Below are positions 1 through 7,675 of a stretch of DNA of 22,398 nt, one piece after another. Where the stretch lies: the NCBI GenBank assembly GCA_021782295.1, contig JAJXVC010000009.1:1-22398 (forward strand), written 5' to 3'. This DNA comes from a bacterium (GTDB lineage: Bacteria > Eremiobacterota > Eremiobacteria > Baltobacterales > Baltobacteraceae). The notes below the pieces were generated by a model. The model ran no database searches. It was not told where the DNA came from and worked only from the letters and a program-made list of their open reading frames with translations. The translations under genes were made by a program, and so were the position numbers. Numbering within the stretch: position 1 is the first letter of the stretch; the number at the start of each line of letters is the position of its first letter.

Positions 1-699
1 CTGATCACCGCTTCGGGTGGCCCGTTCCGCACGGCCTCGGCGACGACGATCGCTGCCGCGACGCTCGAGCAGGCGATGAATCACCCGACCTGGAGCATGG
101 GAACGAAAAATACGATCGATTCGGCGACCCTGATGAATAAGGGGCTCGAAGCGATTGAAGCGGCGCGCCTCTTTTCAATGTCGGCGGAGCGCGTGCTGGT
201 CGTGGTGCATCCGCAGTCGCTGCTCCACGGTGCGGTACTCTTCAGCGACGGGAGCGTGAAAGCACAGCTCTGCGCCCCGGATATGCGCGTTCCCATCGGT
301 TATGCGCTCGCCTACCCGGATCGCCTCGAGCGAGCCCCTGCGGGGGAGGCGTTGGATCCCCTCGAGCTCCTTGGGGCACAACCGAAATCCAGCCTCCTGC
401 GTTATGATTACGAACGTGTCGATCCGCAGCGCTTTCCCAGCCTGGCCCTTGCTTACGACGCCCTCCGGCGCGGCGGATGTGCGCCTGCCGTGCTCTCCGC
501 CGCGAATGAAGTCGCCGTCGAGGCTTTCGTCGCAGGGAGCATCGGCTTCGCGGATATCCCCTTGCTCGTCGGTGAGGCCCTCGCGGGGCTTCCGGCGTAC
601 GATCTCACGTTGGCGGGGCTTCGCATCGCCGACGGGGCAGCACGCTCGTTCGTACGCACGCGTCTCGCCGAACGTTCTTCCCTCTCCACCGGAGTCTAA
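1..699 (+). CDS. dxr: 1-deoxy-D-xylulose 5-phosphate reductoisomerase, C-terminal part (5' end outside window)
   Basis: This enzyme makes 2-C-methyl-D-erythritol 4-phosphate from DXP with NADPH, the first committed step of the MEP isoprenoid pathway in the cytoplasm. The frame is open from base 1, so the N-terminal NADPH-binding domain and the first two metal-binding acidic residues lie upstream. In fragment numbering, TASGGPFR (residues 3-10) carries the substrate-phosphate Ser, H28 belongs to the HPTW motif, and TLMNKGLE (43-50) supplies the conserved Asn, Lys and metal-binding Glu. The rest is the usual C-terminal alpha-helical domain, and the TAA at 697-699 abuts the rseP start. The visible 232 residues fit the second half of a protein of about 390 residues. 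Neighbours rseP and ispG match the order seen in many bacteria. Identity is nearly certain; only the 5' end is missing. Confidence 0.96.
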   Translation: MITASGGPFRTASATTIAAATLEQAMNHPTWSMGTKNTIDSATLMNKGLEAIEAARLFSMSAERVLVVVHPQSLLHGAVLFSDGSVKAQLCAPDMRVPIGYALAYPDRLERAPAGEALDPLELLGAQPKSSLLRYDYERVDPQRFPSLALAYDALRRGGCAPAVLSAANEVAVEAFVAGSIGFADIPLLVGEALAGLPAYDLTLAGLRIADGAARSFVRTRLAERSSLSTGV

Positions 700-1830
700 A
701 TGCATCTACTGTCGTTAATTCCGATCGCTATGCTCGGAAAGGTTCTCACGTTTCTCGTCATGCTCTCGATTCTCGTGGTGCTGCACGAACTCGGGCATTT
801 TGCGATCGCGCGGCGCAACGGCGTGCGCGTGAATGAATTTGCATTGGGCATGGGGCCGAAACTCTTCGGCTACACCAGCCCGCGCAGCGGAACGCTCTAT
901 TCGGTCCGCGCACTGCCGATCGGCGGCTACTGCGCGATGCTCGGTGAAGACGGTACGCGGACGCAGGCCGAGCAGCAACGGGAATTTCGCGGCGCGCAGC
1001 AAGCCGATGAAGGCGATTTTCAAAGCAAAGCGCCCCTTGCGCGGCTGGCGATCGTGCTTGCCGGGCCGATCGTCAATTTTCTACTCGCCTACGTGATTCT
1101 TTTGATCGGGATCCTCGCATTCGGGGTCGCCTCCTCAAAACCGAGTACCGTCGTCGCACTCGTGGAGAGCGGTTCACCGGCGCAGCACGCCGGGATCGCT
1201 CCGGGTGATAAGATTCTCTCCGTCGACGGCGTTGCGTATTCAAGCGGAACCGCGCTGGTGAAGAAATTGCATGCGTCGCTTGGGAAGACGCTCCGTATCA
1301 CTTTTCTGCACGACGGTGTAACGCAGGTACACAACGCCGTTCCCGGCCCCTGCCCGGGGCAGGCGCGCGACGGTTGCATCGGCATTGCTGCGAGCATTCC
1401 CTACGAGCGCGTCGGCTTCAAAGATGCGTTCATCGATGCGGGCTATACCTACGGTCTCATCGCGGCACAGAGCGTCGGAAGCATTGAAAAACTCGTCACG
1501 CACTTCACGAAGTACGCGGGACAGGTGAGCGGCCCGATCGGCATCGGCCGCGCGGCAATCGCGATTCAAGATCTCGGTTGGGGTCCGTATTTTGCGCTCG
1601 CGGCGACGATCTCGTTTGCGCTCGGGCTCTTCAATCTCTTGCCGATTCCGGCACTCGACGGCGGCCGCGCAGCCTTCATCATCGCCGAATTGATTCGCGG
1701 CAAGCCGGTCGATCCCGAGCGCGAAGCGATGGTGCATTTCGCGGGCTTTGCCGTCGTGCTCGCACTCTTTGCCATCATCGCGATTCACGATATCGGGAAC
1801 ATCATCGCCGGTAAAGGGGCGCTCAACTAA
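700..1830 (+). CDS. rseP: RseP-like site-2 intramembrane zinc metalloprotease (M50)
   Basis: Membrane-embedded zinc protease of family M50 that in other bacteria cleaves anti-sigma factors or remnant signal peptides inside the membrane. The zinc motif HELGH is at residues 29-33 in the first membrane helix. A single PDZ domain lies at about 145-210 (GSPAQHAGIAPGDKILSVDG). The C-terminal membrane region contains NLLPIPALDGG with the third zinc ligand D320. At 376 residues with one PDZ domain it is shorter than the two-PDZ E. coli protein and resembles cyanobacterial and Gram-positive forms. The start is supported by GGAG at 691-694, five bases before the ATG, which follows the dxr stop directly. 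The stop overlaps the ispG start by one base, so translation is probably coupled. Its substrate here is unknown; an ECF-like promoter candidate lies upstream of the protease gene at 20034. Confidence 0.95.
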   Translation: MHLLSLIPIAMLGKVLTFLVMLSILVVLHELGHFAIARRNGVRVNEFALGMGPKLFGYTSPRSGTLYSVRALPIGGYCAMLGEDGTRTQAEQQREFRGAQQADEGDFQSKAPLARLAIVLAGPIVNFLLAYVILLIGILAFGVASSKPSTVVALVESGSPAQHAGIAPGDKILSVDGVAYSSGTALVKKLHASLGKTLRITFLHDGVTQVHNAVPGPCPGQARDGCIGIAASIPYERVGFKDAFIDAGYTYGLIAAQSVGSIEKLVTHFTKYAGQVSGPIGIGRAAIAIQDLGWGPYFALAATISFALGLFNLLPIPALDGGRAAFIIAELIRGKPVDPEREAMVHFAGFAVVLALFAIIAIHDIGNIIAGKGALN

Positions 1831-2972
1831 TGCTCCGTCTCCGCCGCAAGAGCAAAGCAATCGAGCTCTTTAATAAGACCGGCAAAGCGGACGTCAAACG
1901 CGTTTGGATGGGCGGCGATCATCCGGTCGTCGTTCAATCGATGACGACGACCGATACCGCAGATGCCGATGCGACGCTCGAACAGATCTACGGCTTGGCG
2001 ATGGAGGGTTGCGAAGTCGTCCGCGTGACGGTGAAAGATACGCCCGATGCCGACGGGCTTCCGGGGATCGTCCATCGCTCGCCGGTGCCGATTGTCGCCG
2101 ACATTCATTTCGATCATCGCATGGCGCTTGCAGCGATCGAGGCCGGCGTCGCGAAGCTGCGGCTCAATCCCGGAAATATCCGCGATCCGAAGAAAGTCGC
2201 GGAGGTTGTGCTCGCGGCGAAGGCACGGGGCATCCCCATTCGCGTCGGCGTCAATATGGGCTCGCTTGCGCCGGATTTGGAAGAGCGGCTCGGACATAGC
2301 GCCGAGGCGATGGTCGAATCGGCGATGCGCCATATTGCGATGCTCGAAGAGCACGGTCACGACGATATCGCGGTCTCGTTGAAGGCGCACGACGTTCTTA
2401 CCACCGTTTACGCCTATCGCCTGATGGATACGCGTCTGCGCGATCGCGGGACGCCCTATCCGCTGCACCTCGGCATCACCGAGGCGGGACTGCTGCGCGA
2501 CGGCACGATCAAATCGTCGATCGGTTTGGGGATTCTTTTATTCGAAGGTATCGGGGATACGATTCGCGTTTCGTTAGCCGCCGATCCGATCGAAGAGATT
2601 CCGGTCTGTTGGGGAATCCTGAAGTCGTTGGGTCTGCGCGAAAAAGGATTCGATATTACCGCCTGCCCCAGTTGCGGTCGCGCCGAGATCTCGGTGCTCG
2701 AACTCGGGCGCAGCGTCGAAGCGATCGCCAAGCTCTACACCGCTCCGGTCAAAGTCGCGGTGATGGGTTGCGTCGTCAATGGGCCGGGTGAATCGAAGAT
2801 GGCCGATGTCGGCGTCGCGGGCGGCAAGGGGAAAGGCGCAATCTATCGCGCCGGTGCGTTGATCGGCACCTATCCGGAAGAAGAACTACTCGGCGCCTTG
2901 CGCCTGGAGATCGAACGCGTCATTCTCGAAAAGTATCCCGCCTATCGACACGAGGTGACGCTCGTTTCGTGA
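1830..2972 (+). CDS. ispG: 4-hydroxy-3-methylbut-2-enyl diphosphate synthase
   Basis: Iron-sulfur enzyme of the MEP pathway that converts MEcPP to HMBPP. The N-terminal TIM-barrel domain begins with the family signature GGDHPVVVQSMTTTDT. The C-terminal cluster domain shows Cys279 and Cys282 (CPSCGR) and Cys314 in MGCVVNGPGE, with Glu321 as the probable fourth ligand of the 4Fe-4S cluster. The length of 380 residues fits the compact two-domain bacterial form, without the large insert of plant and some Chlamydia enzymes. The ATG overlaps the rseP TAA by one base, and AAAGGGG at 1813-1819 may act as its ribosome binding site. The gene end overlaps the next GTG start by four bases. Together with dxr this places two MEP enzymes in one operon. 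The electron donor cannot be told from this window. Confidence 0.96.
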   Translation: MLRLRRKSKAIELFNKTGKADVKRVWMGGDHPVVVQSMTTTDTADADATLEQIYGLAMEGCEVVRVTVKDTPDADGLPGIVHRSPVPIVADIHFDHRMALAAIEAGVAKLRLNPGNIRDPKKVAEVVLAAKARGIPIRVGVNMGSLAPDLEERLGHSAEAMVESAMRHIAMLEEHGHDDIAVSLKAHDVLTTVYAYRLMDTRLRDRGTPYPLHLGITEAGLLRDGTIKSSIGLGILLFEGIGDTIRVSLAADPIEEIPVCWGILKSLGLREKGFDITACPSCGRAEISVLELGRSVEAIAKLYTAPVKVAVMGCVVNGPGESKMADVGVAGGKGKGAIYRAGALIGTYPEEELLGALRLEIERVILEKYPAYRHEVTLVS

Positions 2973-3439
2973 CCTATACCGTACCACGCGCGCGCACGGT
3001 CTTGCTGACGTGTGCGCTCGCCGGCCTCACCGCCCTCTGGCTCGCGCTCGCGCAGCGCCCGGAGTTGCGCGTGAACGGGCGTGTGGTCAACCCGCGCGTC
3101 GCGCCGTTTGTTACCGCCGACGAGCATCTCTTTCTTCCGGTGCGCGGCATAGCGCGGCGCGTCGGTGGACGGATCGAAGTGGTTCCCGCGAAGCGCGAGG
3201 TCATTCTGATCCGCGGGCGGACCGTGGTGCGCTTTCGCATCGGCGATCGCTTCGCAAACCTCGACGGGCGCGCTATTCCGTTAAGCCGCGCGCCGTTCGT
3301 GTTGCACGGGCGTACGATGGTCGATGCGGCGATTATCTCGCGCGCGTTCGCCGTTCATGTCGCTTACGAAAAGGCTCGCAACCGCGTCGACATTCTCACG
3401 CCCGGGCTCAATTTTCAGAGCGTCGCTAAACCTCGCTGA
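2969..3439 (+). CDS. Secreted or membrane-anchored protein with copper amine oxidase N-like domain
   Basis: A 156-residue protein starting at GTG within GTGA, overlapping the ispG stop by four bases. Residues 9-29 form a hydrophobic stretch after basic residues, so it is a signal peptide or N-terminal anchor. The remainder resembles the copper amine oxidase N-terminal domain family (PF07833): a VNGRVV beta start, HLFLPVRGIARRVGG (near residue 50), then repeated short beta units ending in a second helix-like RTMVDAAIISRAF segment. This domain is usually fused to hydrolases or other extracytoplasmic modules; here it is alone and has no visible copper ligands or enzymatic part. Its placement at the end of an isoprenoid operon may be a matter of expression rather than pathway. 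The 3' end overlaps the convergent permease gene by 14 bases. The family call is moderately sure; the function is unknown. Confidence 0.75.
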   Translation: MTYTVPRARTVLLTCALAGLTALWLALAQRPELRVNGRVVNPRVAPFVTADEHLFLPVRGIARRVGGRIEVVPAKREVILIRGRTVVRFRIGDRFANLDGRAIPLSRAPFVLHGRTMVDAAIISRAFAVHVAYEKARNRVDILTPGLNFQSVAKPR

Positions 3440-4949
3440 GACCCTCGGGTTCGTCGACCGGAACGATCTGCTCGGGGTTCGAGCGCCAAAAACCGTAACT
3501 GAAGAAGAAGACCAGGCCGATGACGAGCGCGCCGGCAAACCACTCCCAGGTCGTGCGAGAGAGCCCGAAGATCGCCAAAAAGAGCGACGAGACGATACCT
3601 AAGATGGGGAAGAGCGGAACGAACGGTACGCGGAAGCTGCGCGGCATATCGGGTTTGCGCTTGCGCAGATAGAGTACTCCGGCGCAGACGACCGTGAACG
3701 CGATCAGCGTGCCGATGTTGACGAGGTTGAGGAGCTGATTGAGTGGCACGACGAGCGTGAGAATCGCGACGGCGAATCCCGTGAACATTGTGGTGTTCAC
3801 CGGGGTTTTGAATTTCGGATGCACCTTGGCGACGATCGGCGGCAGCATTTTGTCGCGCGCCATGACGTAGAAAATGCGCGACTGACCGAGCAGCGAACTT
3901 AAAGCAACGCTCGTCGTACCGGCGAGGACGCCGATGACGATGATCGCGCTAACGAACGGCAGATGGAGTGGGGCAAGTGCGACGACCAAAGGATCTTTGA
4001 TCGGCACCTTCGACCACGGCATCGCGCCGACGAGGACGATCGCGGTCGCGCAGTAGATCAGCGTGCCGATTCCCAACGCGCCGAGAACGCCGAGCGGAAC
4101 GTCGCGCTTGGGGTTCTTGCATTCTTCGGCGGTGGTGGTCGCCGTATCGAAGCCGATGTAACTAAAGAATACGTATGCGGCGATTGCCACGATACCGTAG
4201 GGCTGAACCGTCGAATTGTAGTCCGCCGATCCGCCGAACGGCGTGAGCTTTCCCCACCCGAACGGATTGAAATTGTGAAGATTTGCCGGATGGAAGAGGA
4301 AGAGACCGGCGACGATAAAGACCATCAGCGCCGAGATCTTCAGAACGACAAAGACGTTGTTGGTCGTCGCCGTTTCGCGAATGCCGACCGAGAGTAGGAC
4401 CGAGAGGCCGAGGACGAAGAGCGCCCCGATGACATCGACCTGTGAGTGCGCGAGATCCCAGGTATTGAGCTGCCACCACTGCCCGTGAATGACGAGATTC
4501 GATTGCTGCGCCCACGCGGGAAGCGCGAAGCCGACCGATTTCAATACGTCTTGAAATGCCGCTGAAAATTGTTGTGCGACCGGCGCGGCGCTGATTCCAT
4601 ACTCGAAAATGAGCGCAAAACCAATGATCCACGCAAAGAGTTTGCCCATCGTCGCGTACGCATAGGTGTACGCGCTTCCGGCGATCGGCACCATCGCACC
4701 GAGCTCTGCATAGCAGAGTGCGGCAAAGAACGAGGTGATCCCGGCGAGCAGGTAACTGATGATAACGGCGGGTCCGGCGCCCTTGACACCGGTGCCGATG
4801 GTGGTAAAGATACCACCGCCGATCATCGTTCCCAGCCCTATGGCAACGAGATCCTTCGCCGATAATGCGCGTTTGAGAATTTTTCTTTGTGCGAGCGCGC
4901 GCAGCCGCTCGACGTTCGTTGTAGCGAACATCCGTTCAAAAAATGCCAT
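3426..4949 (-). CDS. APC-superfamily amino acid permease (cationic amino acid transporter-like)
   Basis: Inner-membrane transporter of the amino acid-polyamine-organocation superfamily, 507 residues with roughly 12 or more hydrophobic segments. The N-terminus has the basic lead LKRALSAKDLVAIGLG and then MIGGGIFTTIG (residues 42-52), the unwound substrate-binding part of helix 1 typical of the family. YAELGAMVPIAGSAYTYAYA marks helix 3, and a later segment reads YIGFDTATTTAEECKNPKRD, characteristic of the CAT/YfnA-like branch. Substrate is probably one or more amino acids, but specificity cannot be read from sequence. It lies 48 bases downstream of the adenosyltransferase gene on the same strand and may share its transcript. 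The ATG at 4949 has only a weak GAAGAG-like upstream site. The 3' end overlaps the convergent gene at 2969-3439. Confidence 0.92.
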   Translation of the reverse strand: MAFFERMFATTNVERLRALAQRKILKRALSAKDLVAIGLGTMIGGGIFTTIGTGVKGAGPAVIISYLLAGITSFFAALCYAELGAMVPIAGSAYTYAYATMGKLFAWIIGFALIFEYGISAAPVAQQFSAAFQDVLKSVGFALPAWAQQSNLVIHGQWWQLNTWDLAHSQVDVIGALFVLGLSVLLSVGIRETATTNNVFVVLKISALMVFIVAGLFLFHPANLHNFNPFGWGKLTPFGGSADYNSTVQPYGIVAIAAYVFFSYIGFDTATTTAEECKNPKRDVPLGVLGALGIGTLIYCATAIVLVGAMPWSKVPIKDPLVVALAPLHLPFVSAIIVIGVLAGTTSVALSSLLGQSRIFYVMARDKMLPPIVAKVHPKFKTPVNTTMFTGFAVAILTLVVPLNQLLNLVNIGTLIAFTVVCAGVLYLRKRKPDMPRSFRVPFVPLFPILGIVSSLFLAIFGLSRTTWEWFAGALVIGLVFFFSYGFWRSNPEQIVPVDEPEGLSEV

Positions 4950-4951
4950 CG

Positions 4952-4980
4952 GCCGCGCTCTTCGCAGGCCCGGTCGCGGC
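4952..4980 (-). repeat. Short inverted repeat just before the permease start
   Basis: The 48-base gap between the adenosyltransferase stop and the permease ATG contains GCCGCG (4952-4957) and its exact complement CGCGGC (4975-4980), separated by 17 bases. In the permease mRNA this hairpin would end two bases before the ATG and could mask the weak ribosome binding site. There is no following T-run, so it is not an obvious intrinsic terminator. A six-base repeat in GC-rich DNA can easily be chance. Confidence 0.25.
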
Positions 4981-4997
4981 GTCCCCCTAGGCGAGCG

Positions 4998-5597
4998 TCA
5001 GAGCGGCGGGGCTCCCTTGGGGTTCCAAAGATACTCCGGCTCGCGGAGCTCGGCGTTAATCCATCGCGACCAGACGAAGAGCGCATCGGAGAGGCGATTG
5101 AGGAAATGGAGGGCTTCGATCGAGAGCCCCTCCTCGTCACCGCGAAGGGTGACGAGCAAGCGCTCCGCGCGTCGGCAGATCGTGCGCGCGAGGTGGAGAA
5201 ATGCGCCCGCGGGCGAGCCGCCCGGATGGATGAAGTTCGCGAGCGGTTCGAGATCGCGCTGCGCTTCGTCGATCGCCCGCTCCAATGCACGTACATCCTC
5301 GCTCGAAGCAAGCGGCATAGCGTCCCGGCGGTCGGCAGGTAGCGTAGCGAGATCGCTACCGAGATTGAAGAGGGCATCCTGCACCCAACTCAACCAGTCA
5401 TCGAGGCGTTTCGCGCGCGCATGCTCGGCGAGGAGCGGCCGCAGTGCCGTGCGGGCGAGCCCGACGGCGCTCGATAACTCGTCGACCGTTCCGTAGGTCT
5501 CGATGCGCAGGTCGTTCTTCGCGATGCGCTGGCCGCCGACAAGGCCGGTGCTTCCGTCGTCGCCGGTACGCGTGTAGATACGGGTGAGTTTGGGCAT
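4998..5597 (-). CDS. PduO-type cob(I)alamin (corrinoid) adenosyltransferase
   Basis: Transfers the adenosyl group of ATP to cob(I)alamin to make adenosylcobalamin, acting in cobalamin assimilation or salvage in the cytoplasm. The protein has 199 residues. The N-terminal ATP-binding motif is TRTGDDGSTGL (residues 9-19), followed by RIETYGTVDELSSAVG (from 31). The C-terminal helices carry FIHPGGSPAGAFLHLARTIC and LNRLSDALFVWSRW, standard for the trimeric PduO/MMAB helical bundle. It is divergent from proS across a 64-base gap and upstream of the permease. The ATG at 5597 has no clear Shine-Dalgarno sequence, so a short or leaderless transcript is possible. No cobalamin-dependent enzyme is visible nearby, so the consuming pathway is elsewhere. 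The family assignment is firm. Confidence 0.94.
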   Translation of the reverse strand: MPKLTRIYTRTGDDGSTGLVGGQRIAKNDLRIETYGTVDELSSAVGLARTALRPLLAEHARAKRLDDWLSWVQDALFNLGSDLATLPADRRDAMPLASSEDVRALERAIDEAQRDLEPLANFIHPGGSPAGAFLHLARTICRRAERLLVTLRGDEEGLSIEALHFLNRLSDALFVWSRWINAELREPEYLWNPKGAPPL

Positions 5598-5605
5598 CGA
5601 CGGCT

Positions 5606-5653
5606 CGGGTTCGCGCCTCCGCGCAGGCGGCCCCGCTAAATCACGCGAACCCG
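5606..5653. promoter_or_regulatory. Perfect 10-base inverted repeat in the divergent region between the adenosyltransferase and proS
   Basis: CGGGTTCGCG at 5606-5615 is matched exactly in reverse complement by CGCGAACCCG at 5644-5653, with a 28-base spacer. Nested inside is a second repeat, CGCCT at 5614-5618 and AGGCG at 5625-5629. The spacer also holds the only AT-rich patch, TAAATCA (5637-5643), which could serve as a weak -10 for either direction. Neither flanking gene has a clear ribosome binding site. The layout suits an operator or an mRNA hairpin controlling one or both genes, but no known regulator consensus is recognised. Confidence 0.4.
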
Positions 5654-5661
5654 GTGCGCTT

Positions 5662-7119
5662 ATGTCCGAAGCTCCCGTCGCACTTCCAAAATCGATCCCG
5701 CCGAAATCCGAGGATCTCTCGGCGTGGTATACCGCCGTCTGCCTGAAGGCCGAACTGATCTCCTACGCGCCGGTGCGCGGTTGCGTCGTTTTACGTCCGT
5801 ATGGATATGGGCTCTGGGAGCATCTGCAACGCGAACTCGACGCGCGTTTCAAAGCGACGGGGCACGAGAACGCGTACTTTCCGTTGTTGATTCCGGAGAG
5901 TTTGCTCACCAAAGAAGCCGAGCACGTCGAAGGTTTTGCGCCCGAGGTGGCGTGGGTCACGCATGGCGGTGGCGAAAAACTCACCGAACGCCTGGCGATT
6001 CGACCGACCTCCGAGGTGACGATCGGAACGATGTACGCGCAGTGGGTACAATCCTATCGCGATCTGCCGATCTTGATCAATCAATGGGCGAACGTCGTGC
6101 GTTGGGAGAAAGCGACGCGTCCGTTTCTGCGGACGATGGAGTTTCTCTGGCAGGAAGGGCACACCGCGCACGCTACGGCGGAAGAGGCGCGTGAAGAGAC
6201 ACTCAAGATGCTCGGCGTTTACGAGGAGTTCGCGCGCAACGTTGCGGCGCTCCCGGTACTCTCCGGGCCGAAGAGCGCGAGCGAGCGTTTCCCCGGTGCG
6301 GTCGAGACCTACAGTATCGAAGCGTTGATGCCCGACGGTAAAGCGTTGCAGTCGGGAACCTCGCACGACCTCGGGCAGAATTTTTCGCGGGCCTTCGATA
6401 TTGCGTTCACCGATCTCGACGGCGCAGTGAAGCACGCCTATACGACCTCGTGGGGGGTCTCGTGGAGAATGCTCGGCGCGACGATTATGACGCACGGCGA
6501 TGACCGCGGGCTACGCATTCCGCCGAAACTCGCGCCGATCGAAGCGGTCTTTATTCCAATCGTCCGCGGTGAGGATCGGCGCGCGATCGACCGCGCGCAC
6601 GAACTCGCCGCCGCACTGAAACGCTCCGGAATGCGGGTTCGCGTCGACGACCGCGATCAATCCCCGGGCTGGAAGTATGCCGAATGGGAGATGCGCGGTG
6701 TGCCGCTACGCATCGAGATCGGCCCGCGCGATGTCGATGCCGGCAGCGTCATTCTCGTGCGCCGCGATCTTGAGAAAGGTATGCCGGATCGTTCGCGGAG
6801 TATCGCCGTCGACGCACTGGAGCATGAGGTGCGCCGGTCGCTGGAACTGGTACAAGAATCGCTCTACGCGCAAGCGAAAGCCGCGCTCGATGCACGAATT
6901 ATTCGCATCGTCGATCGCGAAGCGTTCTATACGGCCGCGCGCGAGCGCGCCGGAATGATCGATATCGCGTGGTGCAATCGACCCGAATGCGAGGCGCACA
7001 TCAAGGCCGAATGTTCGGCGACGACGCGCGTGCTTCGCCCACTCGAAGGCGACGAAAAAAATTGCGTTGCATGCGGTGAACCGGCAAAGGTACGAGCCTA
7101 CGTTGCTGCATCGTACTAG
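5662..7119 (+). CDS. proS: Prolyl-tRNA synthetase, type 3 (archaeal/eukaryote-like, without editing insert)
   Basis: Class II synthetase that charges tRNA-Pro in the cytoplasm. The protein has 485 residues from the ATG at 5662. RPTSEV (starting at R114) and the downstream VRWEKATRPFLRTMEFLWQE segment are the motif 2 region typical of ProRS. GTSHDLGQNFS is also conserved. An anticodon-binding domain follows (near residues 295-390). A C-terminal zinc-type domain has Cys438, Cys443, Cys468 and Cys471, and the protein ends in Ser-Tyr, a hallmark of type 3 enzymes such as that of Thermus. There is no INS editing domain between motifs 2 and 3. The frame is open from a GTG at 5584, but that would overlap the divergent gene; the ATG at 5662 gives the normal N-terminus. 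No Shine-Dalgarno sequence is evident. The next gene probably starts inside its 3' end. Confidence 0.95.
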   Translation: MSEAPVALPKSIPPKSEDLSAWYTAVCLKAELISYAPVRGCVVLRPYGYGLWEHLQRELDARFKATGHENAYFPLLIPESLLTKEAEHVEGFAPEVAWVTHGGGEKLTERLAIRPTSEVTIGTMYAQWVQSYRDLPILINQWANVVRWEKATRPFLRTMEFLWQEGHTAHATAEEAREETLKMLGVYEEFARNVAALPVLSGPKSASERFPGAVETYSIEALMPDGKALQSGTSHDLGQNFSRAFDIAFTDLDGAVKHAYTTSWGVSWRMLGATIMTHGDDRGLRIPPKLAPIEAVFIPIVRGEDRRAIDRAHELAAALKRSGMRVRVDDRDQSPGWKYAEWEMRGVPLRIEIGPRDVDAGSVILVRRDLEKGMPDRSRSIAVDALEHEVRRSLELVQESLYAQAKAALDARIIRIVDREAFYTAARERAGMIDIAWCNRPECEAHIKAECSATTRVLRPLEGDEKNCVACGEPAKVRAYVAASY

Positions 7120-7675
7120 AATTCTCGGCGTGGCGTTCGCCTTCGCACTCACCCTCGTAACGCCGATCTTTGCTCTTGCCGCGCAACGCGCTCACCCGGC
7201 GATCGCGCAGATCGATGCGGAGGCGCGCGCACGTGGGAATCGGCGCGCGCTCGCCGTGGCGATCGGCGAGCGGCTCTTTTCGCGGGTTCTCCCCGTTCAG
7301 TTGCTGGAGATTCGCGCGTCGGGGCTGAGGAATCGAACCTATGTCGGGTTGCGTTTTTCAGGTGAGAAGTTCCACGGTCCGGTCAGCGCGGCGCTGCTCG
7401 ATCGCGAGCTCGTCGGCGCGGTTGAGAGCTCCTTCGCCGCCTCGCCGACGATCCGCGAAGTCGATTGTTGGATCGTGGTGCCGATTCCGGTCGCGCCGGG
7501 AACGGATGTCTCCGGCGACAAGGCGAAGCCGACCGAGCGCGATGTACTGACGGTCAGCGTGCGGCGCGGCGAGAGCGCGGCGGAGCTCGCGCATCGTTTG
7601 CAGGCGGGAATCGGTGTAGTCACCGATCCGCGCTGGGTCAAGCGCGCGCTCGAGGGGAGAAGCGGCGGTGCGTAA
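7067..7675 (+). CDS. Exported protein of unknown function
   Basis: I do not recognise a family. The longest reading gives 202 residues. After HRTR comes a hydrophobic run, ILGVAFAFALTLVTPIFALA, followed by AAQ, which looks like a cleavable signal peptide with an Ala-X-Ala site. The mature part, about 160 residues, is rich in Arg and Ala, alternates short beta-like segments (ASGLRNRTYVGLRFSG, REVDCWIVVPIPV, RDVLTVSVRRGES) and has one Cys. The start is uncertain: ATG 7067 overlaps proS by 53 bases, TTG 7103 gives a more compact signal peptide, and GTG 7130 would lose the basic n-region. The 3' end overlaps the M16 peptidase start by 8 bases, so the two are probably co-translated, which hints at a link with envelope proteolysis. 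This link is inference only. Confidence 0.7.
   Translation: MHAVNRQRYEPTLLHRTRILGVAFAFALTLVTPIFALAAQRAHPAIAQIDAEARARGNRRALAVAIGERLFSRVLPVQLLEIRASGLRNRTYVGLRFSGEKFHGPVSAALLDRELVGAVESSFAASPTIREVDCWIVVPIPVAPGTDVSGDKAKPTERDVLTVSVRRGESAAELAHRLQAGIGVVTDPRWVKRALEGRSGGA
7652..7660 (+). promoter_or_regulatory. Ribosome binding site fixing the GTG start of the M16 peptidase
   Basis: GAGGGGAGA at 7652-7660 lies seven bases before GTG 7668 and inside the 3' end of the preceding gene. It is one of the strongest Shine-Dalgarno matches in the window and supports a GTG start, since no ATG lies near the expected N-terminus. Confidence 0.7.

Noticed and set aside
1827..2468. Minus-strand open frame (213 codons) opposite ispG
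   Set aside because: It is fully contained in a firm ispG gene and has no recognisable domain.
4759..5496. Plus-strand open frame (245 codons) opposite the permease start and the adenosyltransferase
   Set aside because: It is antisense to two genes with clear family motifs and is Arg/Ser-rich low-complexity in translation.
5584..5661. Upstream GTG start for proS at 5584
   Set aside because: It would overlap the divergent adenosyltransferase start, add 26 residues not typical of type 3 ProRS, and run through the inverted repeat.
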